Shown one piece after another: positions 24,910 to 34,207 of a stretch of 36,428 nucleotides of DNA; within the stretch, counting starts at the first letter, position 1, and the number at the start of each line of letters is the position of its first letter. Location: contig CAZLRH010000031.1 in NCBI GenBank assembly GCA_964562015.1, positions 1 through 36,428 on the forward strand. The letters run 5' to 3'. Made by a program: the position numbers and the translations under genes. The notes beneath the pieces are model-generated. The model made no database searches and had not been told where the DNA came from. It saw nothing but the letters and a program-made list of their open reading frames with translations. The DNA comes from CAZLRH01 sp964562015 (lineage in GTDB: Bacteria; Verrucomicrobiota; Verrucomicrobiia; Opitutales; JABDGR01).

Positions 24910-25797
24910 TTATTTCTCAGCGGTGAAACCCACGAGGCTGATCCCCGCATTGCGCGCTTCGGCCAGCACGAGGTCTTTTTCCAGAATCAACGCCGAATTG
25001 ACTTCGAGCGCCGCGGCGGCGAGTCCGGCCTCGCGCATGACAGCGAGCGTGCCGCGGCCAAACACCGGCACGTCGAAGCGAAAATCCTGGCCGGGCTTCG
25101 ACGTTTTCACAAACAGCGCCTCCTTCGCCCCCAAGCCGCCAGCCCGGCGCAGCATCGCGTCAGTGCCTTCAAATGCTTCGACCGCCAGCACGGTGCCACC
25201 GCTGACGACGACACTTTGGCCGACATCCAGTCGCGCCATTTCCCGCGCCAGGCGCACGCCAAACGCCAGCGTTTCCGCACTGACCGGCGAACGTCCGCCC
25301 GTCATCACGCCGGGGCTGGCCAGGTCATGGTCGAGAAACGCGCGCGCATCGAGCAGATGGACGTTGATGGCTTCGATTTCACGGGCAATCGCGCCGAAAA
25401 TGGTGGCCGCGTTGCGTTCCTTGAGCGTAGCCAAAATAGTGATGGCCTTCAAATCGGGATGCAGGCCGTCGAACAAACGGCGCGGGCGAATCTGCCCGGC
25501 CATGACCGCGGCTCCGGCCTCGAATTTCCGCAGCGCCTTCAACATGTGGCCGACCTGCCCGACCTTGATCATGGTGCGCTCAGCATCGGCAAACGAGTTG
25601 ACGAGTTCCGCCTCGGTTTCGCCCTCGAAGGCGATCAACCGCGCGGGTACCCCGGCGGCGCGCAGGGCTTTCACTGTGAGCTGCGGGTAAAGGCCGCGTC
25701 CGGCAATGACCGCCACGGGCCGCGCCGTGTCAAAATTTTGCGGCAGGAAGCGGGAGCGGCCCCCGCCGGGAACCGCGCTGGCGGGCGATGCATTCAC
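24910..25797 (-). CDS. lpxI: UDP-2,3-diacylglucosamine pyrophosphatase
   Basis: Hydrolyses UDP-2,3-diacylglucosamine to lipid X and UMP in lipid A synthesis; LpxI is the alternative to LpxH. The 295-aa protein shows the LpxI (DUF1009) layout: AVIAGRGLYPQL, a first domain with VGQVGHMLKAL, then the C-terminal domain with GRGTLAVMREAG and LEVNSALILEKD. Presence of LpxI indicates a lipid A-bearing outer membrane. GTG 25797 overlaps the upstream FecR-like stop in the sequence GTGA, pointing to coupled translation on one message. Confidence 0.92.
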   Translation of the reverse strand: MNASPASAVPGGGRSRFLPQNFDTARPVAVIAGRGLYPQLTVKALRAAGVPARLIAFEGETEAELVNSFADAERTMIKVGQVGHMLKALRKFEAGAAVMAGQIRPRRLFDGLHPDLKAITILATLKERNAATIFGAIAREIEAINVHLLDARAFLDHDLASPGVMTGGRSPVSAETLAFGVRLAREMARLDVGQSVVVSGGTVLAVEAFEGTDAMLRRAGGLGAKEALFVKTSKPGQDFRFDVPVFGRGTLAVMREAGLAAAALEVNSALILEKDLVLAEARNAGISLVGFTAEK

Positions 25798-26567
25798 GGG
25801 CGGTAACGGGGGTCGTCCATCGACATTTGCTGGGTAAAAGTCTCCGGCGCCACCTGGCGCGGGCGCAATTGATTATCGGCGCGGGCGAAATCCACGCGCG
25901 CCCCGGCCCACCGCGCCAGGTCCAGCCAGACGCCGAAATCGTGCTCCTGCGTTGCGGTGATACGCGAAAGTTTCAGCGGATATTTCTCTCCCAGCGCCGC
26001 GCGGGCGAGGGTCGCGGTTTGGCCCGTCTGCAGCGTCTCGGAAAAACCGGTGCCGGCCACGCTGAGGTTCACCGTGCCGTCAAACACCGTGACCGTCAGG
26101 GCGTTTGCGTCGGCGACAATCACGACGGATTTGGCCAGACAGCGCAACTGGGCGAGGGGAGTGGTGATGGTTAGATTGGAGGTCGGCACCGGGGTGCGGC
26201 CCGCGAGCACCAGCGCACCCGCCGCGAGGTTCAGGCGAATCGTGCTGCGCGTCGGCTCTTCCTCGCGCACCTTCGCGGTGTCATTGACGGGTTCCTGGGT
26301 AAATTCCTCGAGTTTGAGCTGTCCGCCCTCGGGCAACGCAAGCGCCGCGCCATTGGACAGCACGAGCACGAGGGGATTTTTCAGCGGCACCGAAAGCTGC
26401 TGGCCCGTCGCGGCAAACATCGCGGCTTGGGTGACGAGTTGCGGAGCCGTCGCATTCTGGCCGCCGCTGCTCGTCGTATTCCCTCGCACCGTGTGGACGT
26501 AAATGACGCCCGGCTCCGGTGCGGCCTGGCTAACGGCCGGAAATAGTCCGAGAACGATCAACAACAT
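25794..26567 (-). CDS. FecR-like periplasmic domain protein
   Basis: A 257-aa exported protein with signal peptide MLLIVLGLFPAVSQA. The mature region has beta-strands with LTITTPLAQLRCLAKSVVIV, ALTVTVFDGTVNLSV and ETLQTGQTATLARA, which is the FecR-domain pattern (a periplasmic strand-rich domain often next to anti-sigma factors). No sigma factor or TonB receptor is nearby, so a signalling role is not supported. It overlaps lpxI by 4 nt. ATG 26567 is preferred over an upstream frame to 26714, because the extra 49 residues are translated from a perfect inverted repeat. Confidence 0.75.
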   Translation of the reverse strand: MLLIVLGLFPAVSQAAPEPGVIYVHTVRGNTTSSGGQNATAPQLVTQAAMFAATGQQLSVPLKNPLVLVLSNGAALALPEGGQLKLEEFTQEPVNDTAKVREEEPTRSTIRLNLAAGALVLAGRTPVPTSNLTITTPLAQLRCLAKSVVIVADANALTVTVFDGTVNLSVAGTGFSETLQTGQTATLARAALGEKYPLKLSRITATQEHDFGVWLDLARWAGARVDFARADNQLRPRQVAPETFTQQMSMDDPRYRP

Positions 26568-26586
26568 CAAGCAGGTTGGCCTAGAG

Positions 26587-26667
26587 GGTAGGGACGCCTC
26601 GCCGAGGCGTCCGCTCCGAAGGCTTTTAACTGTCCGAAGACGGACGCCTCGGCGAGGCGTCCCTACC
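26587..26667. repeat. perfect 27-bp inverted repeat made of two nested palindromes
   Basis: Arms 26587-26613 and 26641-26667 are exact reverse complements over 27 bp with a 27-nt spacer. Each arm contains GGACGCCTCGNCGAGGCGTC, itself a palindrome around one base. It lies between leuS and the FecR-like gene, 20 nt before the FecR-like ATG and 44 nt from the leuS stop. Confidence 0.9.
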
Positions 26668-26710
26668 ACCAAACTAGCTGCGCGCAAAATCACGGCGTTG
26701 GGGTGGAACG

Positions 26711-29359
26711 TCATTTGACCACGATATTGAGGATTTTTCCGGGCACGTAAATCTCCTTCACCACGGTTTTTCCGGCCAGGTGCGGGGCGACGCGTTCGTG
26801 GGCATGTGCCAGCGCGGTGATTTCCGCGGCGGTGGCCGTCACGGGCACTTCCACATCGCCGCGCAATTTCCCGTTCACCTGGATGATAATCTTCGCCACA
26901 TTACGCACGAGTTTGGCGGGGTCGTGTTTGGGCCAGGGGTGATCGGCCACGCTGGGAGTGCCGCCCAATTTTTCCCACAACTCCTCGGCCAGGTGCGGCG
27001 CGATGGGCGCGAGCAACTGCGCGTAAATGCGCGCGACGGCCAGCGGGTAACGCGGTTGCGCGGAGAGCTGGTTCAGCAGAATCATCAATTGCGAGACCAC
27101 GGTGTTGAAGCGCAGGTTCTCGTAATCCTCGGAAATTTTCTTGATGGATTCGTGCAGCAGGCGCGCGGTGTCCGCGTCGGGTTCGGCGAAGTCGGCGAGC
27201 TTCGCGGCGGCCCGGCCCTCGGCATCCAGAAATTCGCGCCACACGCGCTTGAGAAAACGCACCGCGCCCTCGACGCCCGCGCTGTTCCACGGCTTGGAAT
27301 CCTCCACCGGTCCAAGAAACATGAGGTAAACGCGCAGCACATCCGCGCCGTATTGCGCGACAAAGTCGTCCGGGTTCACGACGTTGCCGCGGCTCTTGGA
27401 CATCTTCTGGCCGTCCTCGCCGAGCAACATGCCCTGGTGGAAAAGTTTTGGAAACGGCTCGGGGCTTTTCACCACACCCAAATCGTGCAGCACCTGGTGC
27501 CAGAAGCGCGCGTAGAGCAAGTGCAGCACGGCATGCTCCGCGCCGCCGATGTACAAATCCGGCATGCCCCAGTAATTTTCCTGCGCGGGCGCGACAAGGG
27601 CCTGCGCATTTTGCGGATCGAGGTAGCGCAGGTAATACCAGCTCGAGCCCGCCCATTGCGGCATGGTGTTGGTTTCGCGGATGCCTTCTACGACGTGCGG
27701 AGCCGGTGCGGTTTTTTCTTTGGAAGTGATTTCGCCTGTTTCCAAGTTCACGCGCACATGCAGCCATTCGTCGGCCTTGGACAAGGGGCTTTCGCCGGTG
27801 CCACTGGGCTGGTAATTGGCGATCTCGGGCAATTTCAGTGGCAGGCTTGCGGAAGGCACGGGCACGGCGTTCCAGCGTTCGCCGTCTTTGAGAAAAGTCA
27901 CGAGCGTGTCGGGTAAATCCTGGCGCAGCGGGCTTTGCGGATAATCTTTCAACTTCGCATAATCGGCGGCGCGCAGCCACACGATGGGAAACGGCTCGCC
28001 CCAATACCGCTGGCGTGAAAAGAGCCAGTCACGCAGCTTGTAATTCACCGTCGCGCGCGCCTGGTTTTTTTGCGCGAGGTCGGCGGTGATGCGGCGCTTG
28101 CATTCTTCTGAGTCCAGGCCGTTGTATTCACCTGAATTGAACATCCCGCCACCGCCGATGTAGGGAAGCTCATCGGAAATCATCTGCGCATCCTCTATTC
28201 GACCGCTGGCGGGAATAAACGCGGACCAGCCTATTTGCTGAATGACCGGAATGATTTTCAGGCCGTATTTTTGCGCGAACTCAAAGTCGCGGGTGTCATG
28301 CGCGGGCACGGCCATGATGGCGCCCGTGCCGTAGGTGGCCAAAACATAGTCGGCGATCCAAATCGGAATCTCCGCGCGGTTGACCGGGTTGATGGCATAC
28401 GCGCCGGTGAAGACGCCCGTTTTGTCCTTGGCCAGTTCGGTGCGCTCCATATCCGATTTCTTGCCGACTTCGAGGCAGTACTTTGCGATGGCGGCTTTTT
28501 GCGCGGGCGTGGTGATTTTTTCGGCCAGCTTGTGCTCGGGCGCGACGACCATGTAGGTCGCGCCGAAGAGCGTGTCCGGGCGCGTCGTGAACACGACCAG
28601 TTCCTCGCCGGGATGGTCCTTGAGCGCAAATTTCACCTCGGTGCCCTCAGAGCGGCCAATCCAGTTTTTCTGCAGCTTCTTGGTGGATTCGGGCCAGTCG
28701 AGCCCTTCGAGACCGTTGAGCAATTTCTCCGCATACGCGGTGATACGCAACACCCACTGGCGCAAATTACGGCGCTCGACCGGAAAATCGCCGCGCTCGG
28801 AACGCGGGCCGGCGTCGGTGTTCAACACTTCCTCGTTCGCCAGCACGGTGCCCAGTTGCGGGCAATACCAGACGGGCTTTTCGTCCACATAGGCCAGGCC
28901 CTTTTTGAACAACTGGAGGAAAATCCACTGCGTCCAGCGAAAGTAACCCGGGTCGGTGGTGTTCACCTCGCGCGACCAGTCGTACACAAAGCCGAGGTGG
29001 CGCAACTGCTCGCGAAAGCGATTGACGTTTTTGATGGTCGTTTCGCGCGGATGGGTGCCGGTCTTGATGGCGTATTGCTCGGTGGGCAGGCCGAAGGCGT
29101 CCCAGCCGGTCGGGTGCAGGACATTAAAGCCCTGCGCCCGTTTGAAGCGCGCAAGAATGTCGGTCGGAAAGTAACACACCGGGTGGCCGATATGCAGGCC
29201 CTCGCCGGACGGGTAGGGGAACATGTCGAGCACGTAGTATTTGGGCCGGGCGCGGCCCGTGACATCTTCGCGCGCGGCAAAGGTGCGGTTCTCGTCCCAG
29301 AACTTCTGCCAGCGCGCTTCCACGCGGGTGAAATCGTATTCTGAAGTGCTCGTCGCCAT
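26711..29359 (-). CDS. leuS: leucyl-tRNA synthetase
   Basis: Class I synthetase charging tRNA-Leu, cytoplasmic, 882 aa from ATG 29359 (TTG 29365 would add two residues). HIGH motif at 56-59 (EGLHIGHP), KMSKS at 652-656 (QKMSKSRGN), and the editing domain with FTTRPDTLFGATYMV and GTGAIMAVPAHD. The zinc-region text WYCPQLGTVLANEEV and the C-terminal anticodon-binding and tail parts are present, ending IYVPGKILNIVVK. The length is near bacterial LeuRS. It is upstream of the FecR-like and lpxI genes on the same strand. Confidence 0.97.
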   Translation of the reverse strand: MATSTSEYDFTRVEARWQKFWDENRTFAAREDVTGRARPKYYVLDMFPYPSGEGLHIGHPVCYFPTDILARFKRAQGFNVLHPTGWDAFGLPTEQYAIKTGTHPRETTIKNVNRFREQLRHLGFVYDWSREVNTTDPGYFRWTQWIFLQLFKKGLAYVDEKPVWYCPQLGTVLANEEVLNTDAGPRSERGDFPVERRNLRQWVLRITAYAEKLLNGLEGLDWPESTKKLQKNWIGRSEGTEVKFALKDHPGEELVVFTTRPDTLFGATYMVVAPEHKLAEKITTPAQKAAIAKYCLEVGKKSDMERTELAKDKTGVFTGAYAINPVNRAEIPIWIADYVLATYGTGAIMAVPAHDTRDFEFAQKYGLKIIPVIQQIGWSAFIPASGRIEDAQMISDELPYIGGGGMFNSGEYNGLDSEECKRRITADLAQKNQARATVNYKLRDWLFSRQRYWGEPFPIVWLRAADYAKLKDYPQSPLRQDLPDTLVTFLKDGERWNAVPVPSASLPLKLPEIANYQPSGTGESPLSKADEWLHVRVNLETGEITSKEKTAPAPHVVEGIRETNTMPQWAGSSWYYLRYLDPQNAQALVAPAQENYWGMPDLYIGGAEHAVLHLLYARFWHQVLHDLGVVKSPEPFPKLFHQGMLLGEDGQKMSKSRGNVVNPDDFVAQYGADVLRVYLMFLGPVEDSKPWNSAGVEGAVRFLKRVWREFLDAEGRAAAKLADFAEPDADTARLLHESIKKISEDYENLRFNTVVSQLMILLNQLSAQPRYPLAVARIYAQLLAPIAPHLAEELWEKLGGTPSVADHPWPKHDPAKLVRNVAKIIIQVNGKLRGDVEVPVTATAAEITALAHAHERVAPHLAGKTVVKEIYVPGKILNIVVK

Positions 29360-29657
29360 GGGCAAAACGGGAGAGCATGGGCGGTTGGGGCCGCCAGGTC
29401 AAACCCTACGGAGCCGGGAAAGTGTTCCATCAGAGCACACTTCACCCCAATCGCGCCCGGCGTCGGTCCAAATGCAGATAAAATGGGTAAAAAGTGGACG
29501 TCGGCCTTCCATCCGGCAGATGACGTGGTTTCCCGACGTAAATAACTAACTAATTGAACGTTAGTACGCATTTTTGCCTCTGAAACATTACTATGAATAA
29601 TGTTGCCCGTTTGAAATACTGGGGTAATCCTCCCACTCTTAGGGAATCGAACGCCCC
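29360..29657. other. leuS to propeller-protein intergenic region
   Basis: 298 nt between divergent genes. A possible promoter for the plus-strand gene is listed separately; CATTA/TAATG (29586-29602) is a short inverted pair. Open frames across the leuS side are shadows of leuS. Confidence 0.5.
29574..29601 (+). promoter_or_regulatory. possible sigma70-type promoter for the first propeller/Ig gene
   Basis: TTGCCT (29574-29579), 16-nt spacer, AATAAT (29596-29601), about 57 nt before ATG 29658. A reasonable but unproven match. Confidence 0.3.
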
Positions 29658-31244
29658 ATGCTGGGTCGTTTGTCGTCTAGCTTAATTATGCAAAAATCGC
29701 CTGTCCGGTCCTTCCTCCGCTCCATTCTCGGTATTCACTCGGCCGTGCTGTTCGCTAGCACCGCTGCCGCCCTCTCGGCCTTTGCGCCCTCGGCCCACGC
29801 CGATTTGGATCACTGGACGGTGGCGAACTTAACCAATCTTGATCCCAAGGGGACTACTGCCATCACTGGCAACGCCACCCAGTTTTTAGCCGTGGGTTAC
29901 AACGTGCTTTCGACGTCACCGGACGGCGTCACCTGGACGAGCCAGAGCGTATCGCCGCCAAAAATCAACGTGTCCGTGGTGCAGGCCCCCACGCTCTATG
30001 ACGCGACGACCGATGGCAGCCAATTTGTCGCCGTGGGTCAGGAAGGTACGATCATCACCTCCCCCGATGGCGTGAACTGGGAATTTCAGGATTCCGGCGC
30101 GAACTCAGCGCTTAACAGCATTGCCTGGAATGGATCGAGCTTCATCGTCGTGGGTGGCAGCGGCACGGCGTTGACTTCGCCCGACGGCGTGGCTTGGACC
30201 TCCGGCAATACCGGCGGCAGCAACTACCTGCAATTGGTCGCAGCCACTCCGACGCTGGCCGTGGCCGAGGGCTGTGCGACCACTTGGTTGTTCTCCGCCA
30301 ATGGCGGCGCGACTTGGACGGCCGCCGCTGACCATCCGTCCCTGAACCTGTACGGCTTGGTGGCGAGTGATTCGACCTTTGTGGCCTTTGGCAACAGCGG
30401 TTGCAGCACCGCCATTTTCACCTCCACCGACGGTAGCCATTGGACCAATCGCACCACCCCCATTTCAAGCCAGCCGATTTATTTGAATGACATGCTGTGG
30501 ACAGGCCACGAGTTTGTCGGCGTCGGCAGCAACTATACGACGAAAGGCCCCTCGGGCGTCGTGATCTCGTCCCCCGATGGCGTCACCTGGACGGTCCGTG
30601 ATGCGGGCGGGCAGGACGATATTATGCATGTCGGCCAGAGTGGCAATCTGCTCGCGGCCACGAGTTTTGATACCGTGGGCACCGCCCAGATCGCCGTGGC
30701 GCCGACGATTGTGAAAGACCCCGTCGATGTAGTTGCCGCCGTGGGCGACAACGTCACCTTCACCGTCGTCGCGGGTGGCACCGGGCCGTTCACCTATAAA
30801 TGGCTTAAGGGCAGCACGCCTGTTTCCGGGGGCACCAAAGCGACCCTCACCTTGAAAAACGTCGCGACGGGCGATGCGGGCAAATACAGCGTCGTGGTCA
30901 CTGGCCCCGGCGGCAATGTCACAAGCGACCCCGCCACCCTGAAAGTCGTCAAGGCCGTCGATCCCGTTTTCATCCTCGTGCCGCCGGCGCCGCTGGTGGC
31001 CAGCGTGGGTAGCAAGTCCACGCTCTCGGTGAAGATCAACGCCACGGCCACCGCTCCGGTGACCTACCTGTGGAACAAGGGCAAGACCCCGCTGAAAAAC
31101 GCGGCTGGCAAGATCAACGGCGCCACCACCGACACCCTCATCTTCAAGAGCCTAGCCAAATCCGACGCCGGTCTCTACAACGTCACCATCACCAATCCCG
31201 CCGGTTCCGTGACCAGCGTGACGGTGCGCGTGACGGTCAGATAA
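29658..31244 (+). CDS. secreted beta-propeller plus Ig-like repeat protein, paralogue 1
   Basis: A 528-aa exported protein of unknown function. A signal peptide ends at PSAHA (ATG 29658; ATG 29688 gives a shorter version). About six propeller-type repeats follow, each with SPDGVTWT-like text (SPDGVTWT, SPDGVNWE, SPDGVAWT, SANGGATWT, STDGSHWT, SPDGVTWT). Two Ig-like domains end the protein, each with a Y-x-W-xKG strand and the motif DAGKYSVVVTGPGG or DAGLYNVTITNPAG. No catalytic motif is visible, so binding or surface function is likely. It sits directly before a close paralogue (31339), and a matching terminator follows each. Confidence 0.88.
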   Translation: MLGRLSSSLIMQKSPVRSFLRSILGIHSAVLFASTAAALSAFAPSAHADLDHWTVANLTNLDPKGTTAITGNATQFLAVGYNVLSTSPDGVTWTSQSVSPPKINVSVVQAPTLYDATTDGSQFVAVGQEGTIITSPDGVNWEFQDSGANSALNSIAWNGSSFIVVGGSGTALTSPDGVAWTSGNTGGSNYLQLVAATPTLAVAEGCATTWLFSANGGATWTAAADHPSLNLYGLVASDSTFVAFGNSGCSTAIFTSTDGSHWTNRTTPISSQPIYLNDMLWTGHEFVGVGSNYTTKGPSGVVISSPDGVTWTVRDAGGQDDIMHVGQSGNLLAATSFDTVGTAQIAVAPTIVKDPVDVVAAVGDNVTFTVVAGGTGPFTYKWLKGSTPVSGGTKATLTLKNVATGDAGKYSVVVTGPGGNVTSDPATLKVVKAVDPVFILVPPAPLVASVGSKSTLSVKINATATAPVTYLWNKGKTPLKNAAGKINGATTDTLIFKSLAKSDAGLYNVTITNPAGSVTSVTVRVTVR

Positions 31245-31268
31245 TATTCAAAATTCTTCGCCGTCATC

Positions 31269-31300
31269 GGCGGCGCATCCACTGCGGGTGCGCCGCCTTT
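31269..31300 (+). terminator. Rho-independent terminator after paralogue 1
   Basis: GGCGGCGCATCC, a short loop, GGGTGCGCCGCC and TTT. The stem is about 12 bp with one T-G pair (arms 31269-31280 and 31286-31297). The T-run is short. Confidence 0.75.
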
Positions 31301-31338
31301 GGCCCCCACTCATTTTTCAATTATAGTTTCCTCTCACC

Positions 31339-32874
31339 ATGCACACTCCCTCGTTTACGACTCGTTTTCGTCTTAAATCCGCTGCGCTGCTCGCCAGTGC
31401 GGCCGCCGCGCTCGCGGCCTTCGTGCCTTCGGCGCACGCCGACCTGGACCACTGGACGGTCCAGAACACCACGAATTTAAATGCCATGGGGCTCGCGGCC
31501 ATCACCGGCAACGACACCCAGTATTTGGCTGTCGGCTTTGGTGTGCTGCAGACGTCACCCGACGGCGCCACCTGGACCACCCAGAGCGCGCCCCAGCCGG
31601 CATCTCGTGTGGGCACGTCTAACCCTTTTCTTTACGATGCGACGTCCGACGGCAGTCAATTTGTCGCCGTGGGACAAAGCGGCGTCATCATCACGTCGCC
31701 CGATGGGATGGATTGGACCTATCAGGATTCGAATACTACCCAATCGCTCAATGGGGTCACGTGGAGTGGCACGAACTTCATTGCCGTGGGCAGCAGCGGC
31801 GCGGCCGTGACTTCGCCCGACGGCGTGGCTTGGACCTCGGGCAATACCGGCGGCAGCAGCTACCTCCAGATGGTGGCGGCGACTCCCACGCTGGCGGTGG
31901 CCGAGGGCTGCGCGACCACGTGGTTGTTCTCCGCCAATGGCGGAGCGACTTGGACGCCCGCCGCGGACCACCCCTCGCTTTACCTTTATGGCTTGGTCGC
32001 AAGCGATTCAACCTTCGTGGCCTTTGGCAACAGCGGTTGCAGCACCGTCATTTTTAGCTCCACGGATGGCAGCCATTGGACGAACCGCACCACGCCCATT
32101 TCCAATCAGACAGTCTATTTGGAGGACATGCTCTGGACAGGCCACGAGTTTGTCGGCGTCGGCGGCAATTATGAGAATGAAGATGCCGTGGTCGTTTCAT
32201 CCCCCGATGGCATCAACTGGACAGTGCGGACCGCCGGCGACCAGACTTTACTCGCCCGCGTCGCCCAAAGTGGCAATCAATTGGCCGCCTTCACGTTTAG
32301 TACCGTGGGCACTGCCGAGATCGCGGTGCCGCCGACCATCGTCACGCAGCCGGTTGATGCGGTTGCCGGCGCGGGCACCACGGCCAACTTCACCGTCGTC
32401 GCGGGCGGCACCGGGCCGTTCACCTATCAGTGGCAAAAGGGCAGCACCCCGGTTTCTGGCGGCACCAAAGCGACCCTCACGTTGAAAAACGTCGCCACCG
32501 GTGATGCCGGTAAATACAGCGTCGTGGTCACCGGTCCCGGTGGCAGTGTCACGAGCGACTCCGCTACTCTGAAAGTGGTCAAGTCGGTGGTACCCGTTTA
32601 CATCCTCGTGCCGCCGTCGCCCTTGGTGACTACGGTCGGCGCCAAGTCCACGCTCTCCGTGAAGATCAACGTCGCGGCCACGGACCCGGTGACCTACCGC
32701 TGGTATAAGGGCAGCTCCCCGATGAAAAACTCGGCGGGCAAAATCAACGGTTCCACGACTGACACGCTCATCTTCAAGGACGTGGCCAAATCCGACGCCG
32801 GCCAGTATCACGTCACCATCACCAATCCCGCCGGTTCCGTGAACAGCGTGACGGTGCGCGTGACGGTGCGGTAA
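31339..32874 (+). CDS. secreted beta-propeller plus Ig-like repeat protein, paralogue 2
   Basis: A 511-aa paralogue of the preceding gene, collinear throughout: signal peptide ending VPSAHA, six SPDGxxWT-type propeller repeats, then two Ig-like domains ending VRVTVR. Shared text includes WTSGNTGGSSYLQMVAATPT, TLAVAEGCATTWLFSANGG and DAGKYSVVVTGPGGSVTSD. DNA between the copies differs largely at third codon positions while protein text is kept, so both appear under selection. Differences cluster in loops such as SAPQPASRVGTSNP. Function unknown. ATG 31339. Confidence 0.88.
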   Translation: MHTPSFTTRFRLKSAALLASAAAALAAFVPSAHADLDHWTVQNTTNLNAMGLAAITGNDTQYLAVGFGVLQTSPDGATWTTQSAPQPASRVGTSNPFLYDATSDGSQFVAVGQSGVIITSPDGMDWTYQDSNTTQSLNGVTWSGTNFIAVGSSGAAVTSPDGVAWTSGNTGGSSYLQMVAATPTLAVAEGCATTWLFSANGGATWTPAADHPSLYLYGLVASDSTFVAFGNSGCSTVIFSSTDGSHWTNRTTPISNQTVYLEDMLWTGHEFVGVGGNYENEDAVVVSSPDGINWTVRTAGDQTLLARVAQSGNQLAAFTFSTVGTAEIAVPPTIVTQPVDAVAGAGTTANFTVVAGGTGPFTYQWQKGSTPVSGGTKATLTLKNVATGDAGKYSVVVTGPGGSVTSDSATLKVVKSVVPVYILVPPSPLVTTVGAKSTLSVKINVAATDPVTYRWYKGSSPMKNSAGKINGSTTDTLIFKDVAKSDAGQYHVTITNPAGSVNSVTVRVTVR

Positions 32875-32900
32875 ATCGGACCTGCTTCTTCGCCAAGCAA

Positions 32901-32934
32901 GGCGGCGCATCCCTCGTGGGTGCGCCGCCTTTTT
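32901..32934 (+). terminator. Rho-independent terminator after paralogue 2
   Basis: GGCGGCGCATCC, loop, GGGTGCGCCGCC then TTTTT (stem 32901-32929). Its stem has the same sequence as the terminator after paralogue 1, while the loop differs. Confidence 0.9.
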
Positions 32935-32974
32935 GTTGCGTACCCCGATCGCTGTCCGCGCGGACCTTTTCAGT

Positions 32975-34201
32975 CTATTCCACGCGCTGGCCCAGCACGG
33001 CGTGGCGCACCGCCTCGGCCAGGCGCGCAGCGTTGCGGCGGGCGTCAAAGTTTTCCCGCACCCAGGCATGGGCGTTCGTGCGGATTCGTTCCGCGAACGG
33101 CGCATCACGCGTGGCGCGCAGGATGGCATCGTGCCAGGCGGGCAGATTGTCCAGCGCCGCGACGAGGCCCGTTTCTCCGTCGGTGATGGCCTCGGTGGTG
33201 CCTGCCACCGGGCTGGTGACGACCGGCAAGCCTGCGGCCATGGCCTCGGGAATGACATTGGGCAGGCCGTCGCGGTCGCCGTCGGGTGCCACCACGCCGG
33301 TGAACAGAAAGGCGTCGGCCCATTCGCGCTGGAGCGCAGCCACTTCGGGATATTCAAGGGAACCGACCAAGTGCACTTGTTTGCTTAGCGCGTATTCGCG
33401 CACGCGCGCGTGCAAATCCGCCGCCAGCGGCCCGCGGCCCACGATGACACACTGAAACGCCACGCCATTTTGGCGCAGGTGCCGCAAAATGCGCAACAGG
33501 TGCATGTAGCCCTTCTTCCGCACCAGTCGGCCCACAGCGAGCAGGTGGATGGTCTCGCCGGGCACGCGGCGGGGCGGCAGCGGCAAAATTTCATCGAGGC
33601 CGCGGCGGATGAGCGTCACATGGCGAATCTCTGCGCCGCAGGCCACGAGGCGCGTGCGCGCCTGGGCCGTGGTGGTGTGCACGAGGCGGGCGCAGCGGAG
33701 CTTTTCCTCCAGCAACCAGTCGCCGCCATCTTGAAAGACGTCGAACGCGTGCGCGCCCATCGTGTAAGGAATCCCCAGCAGGCGCTCGAGCATCCACGCG
33801 GCGGCACAAGGGGCGGTCGCCCACACCGCGTGGCACAAATGGGGCCGACGGGCGCGGTGCTTGAGGCGGCGCGCCTCGGTGAGGGCAAAGCCGAGGCCGA
33901 GCAGGTTTTCCGCGAGATTCAGCAACGACGGCGGAGGCCGGCGGGTCAGCACCTCGCAAACTTCCAGCATCACGCGCGACTTATGCCAGGCCCAATAGGG
34001 CAGCAGCCATACGAGCATTAGCAGGCGGGCTTTCGGGTAACGCGAGACCGGCAACGTCTCCCACTGCTCTTTTCCTCCCCAAAGCGAATGCAGGGTAAAA
34101 TCAACCGGCAATTCCCGCATCGCCCGCACCTCGCGCTGGAGAAACGTCTCCGACGCCTCGGGAAACGTCGTGAAGAGATAGGCCAGGCGCAGGCGGAACA
34201 T
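32975..34201 (-). CDS. GT4-family glycosyltransferase
   Basis: Cytoplasmic GT-B glycosyltransferase of 408 aa, expected to add sugars in polysaccharide or lipid glycosylation. N-terminal domain LRLAYLFTTFPEASETFLQRE; inter-domain YTMGAHAFDVF; then HLLAVGRLVRKKGYMHLLR, VIVGRGPLAADL, and the nucleotide-sugar site DGLPNVIPEAMAAGLPVVTS (the E-x7-E equivalent is the GLPNVIPEAMA block). ATG 34201 begins the conserved N-terminus; the frame upstream to 34300 is translated from a purine-rich repeat and looks non-coding. It follows the ketoacyl synthase gene by 155 nt on the same strand. Specific sugar unknown. Confidence 0.92.
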   Translation of the reverse strand: MFRLRLAYLFTTFPEASETFLQREVRAMRELPVDFTLHSLWGGKEQWETLPVSRYPKARLLMLVWLLPYWAWHKSRVMLEVCEVLTRRPPPSLLNLAENLLGLGFALTEARRLKHRARRPHLCHAVWATAPCAAAWMLERLLGIPYTMGAHAFDVFQDGGDWLLEEKLRCARLVHTTTAQARTRLVACGAEIRHVTLIRRGLDEILPLPPRRVPGETIHLLAVGRLVRKKGYMHLLRILRHLRQNGVAFQCVIVGRGPLAADLHARVREYALSKQVHLVGSLEYPEVAALQREWADAFLFTGVVAPDGDRDGLPNVIPEAMAAGLPVVTSPVAGTTEAITDGETGLVAALDNLPAWHDAILRATRDAPFAERIRTNAHAWVRENFDARRNAARLAEAVRHAVLGQRVE

Positions 34202-34207
34202 CGGGGA

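Noticed and set aside
26568..26714. Upstream 49-residue extension of the FecR-like protein
   Set aside because: It is translated from the perfect inverted repeat and hides a normal signal peptide start at 26567.
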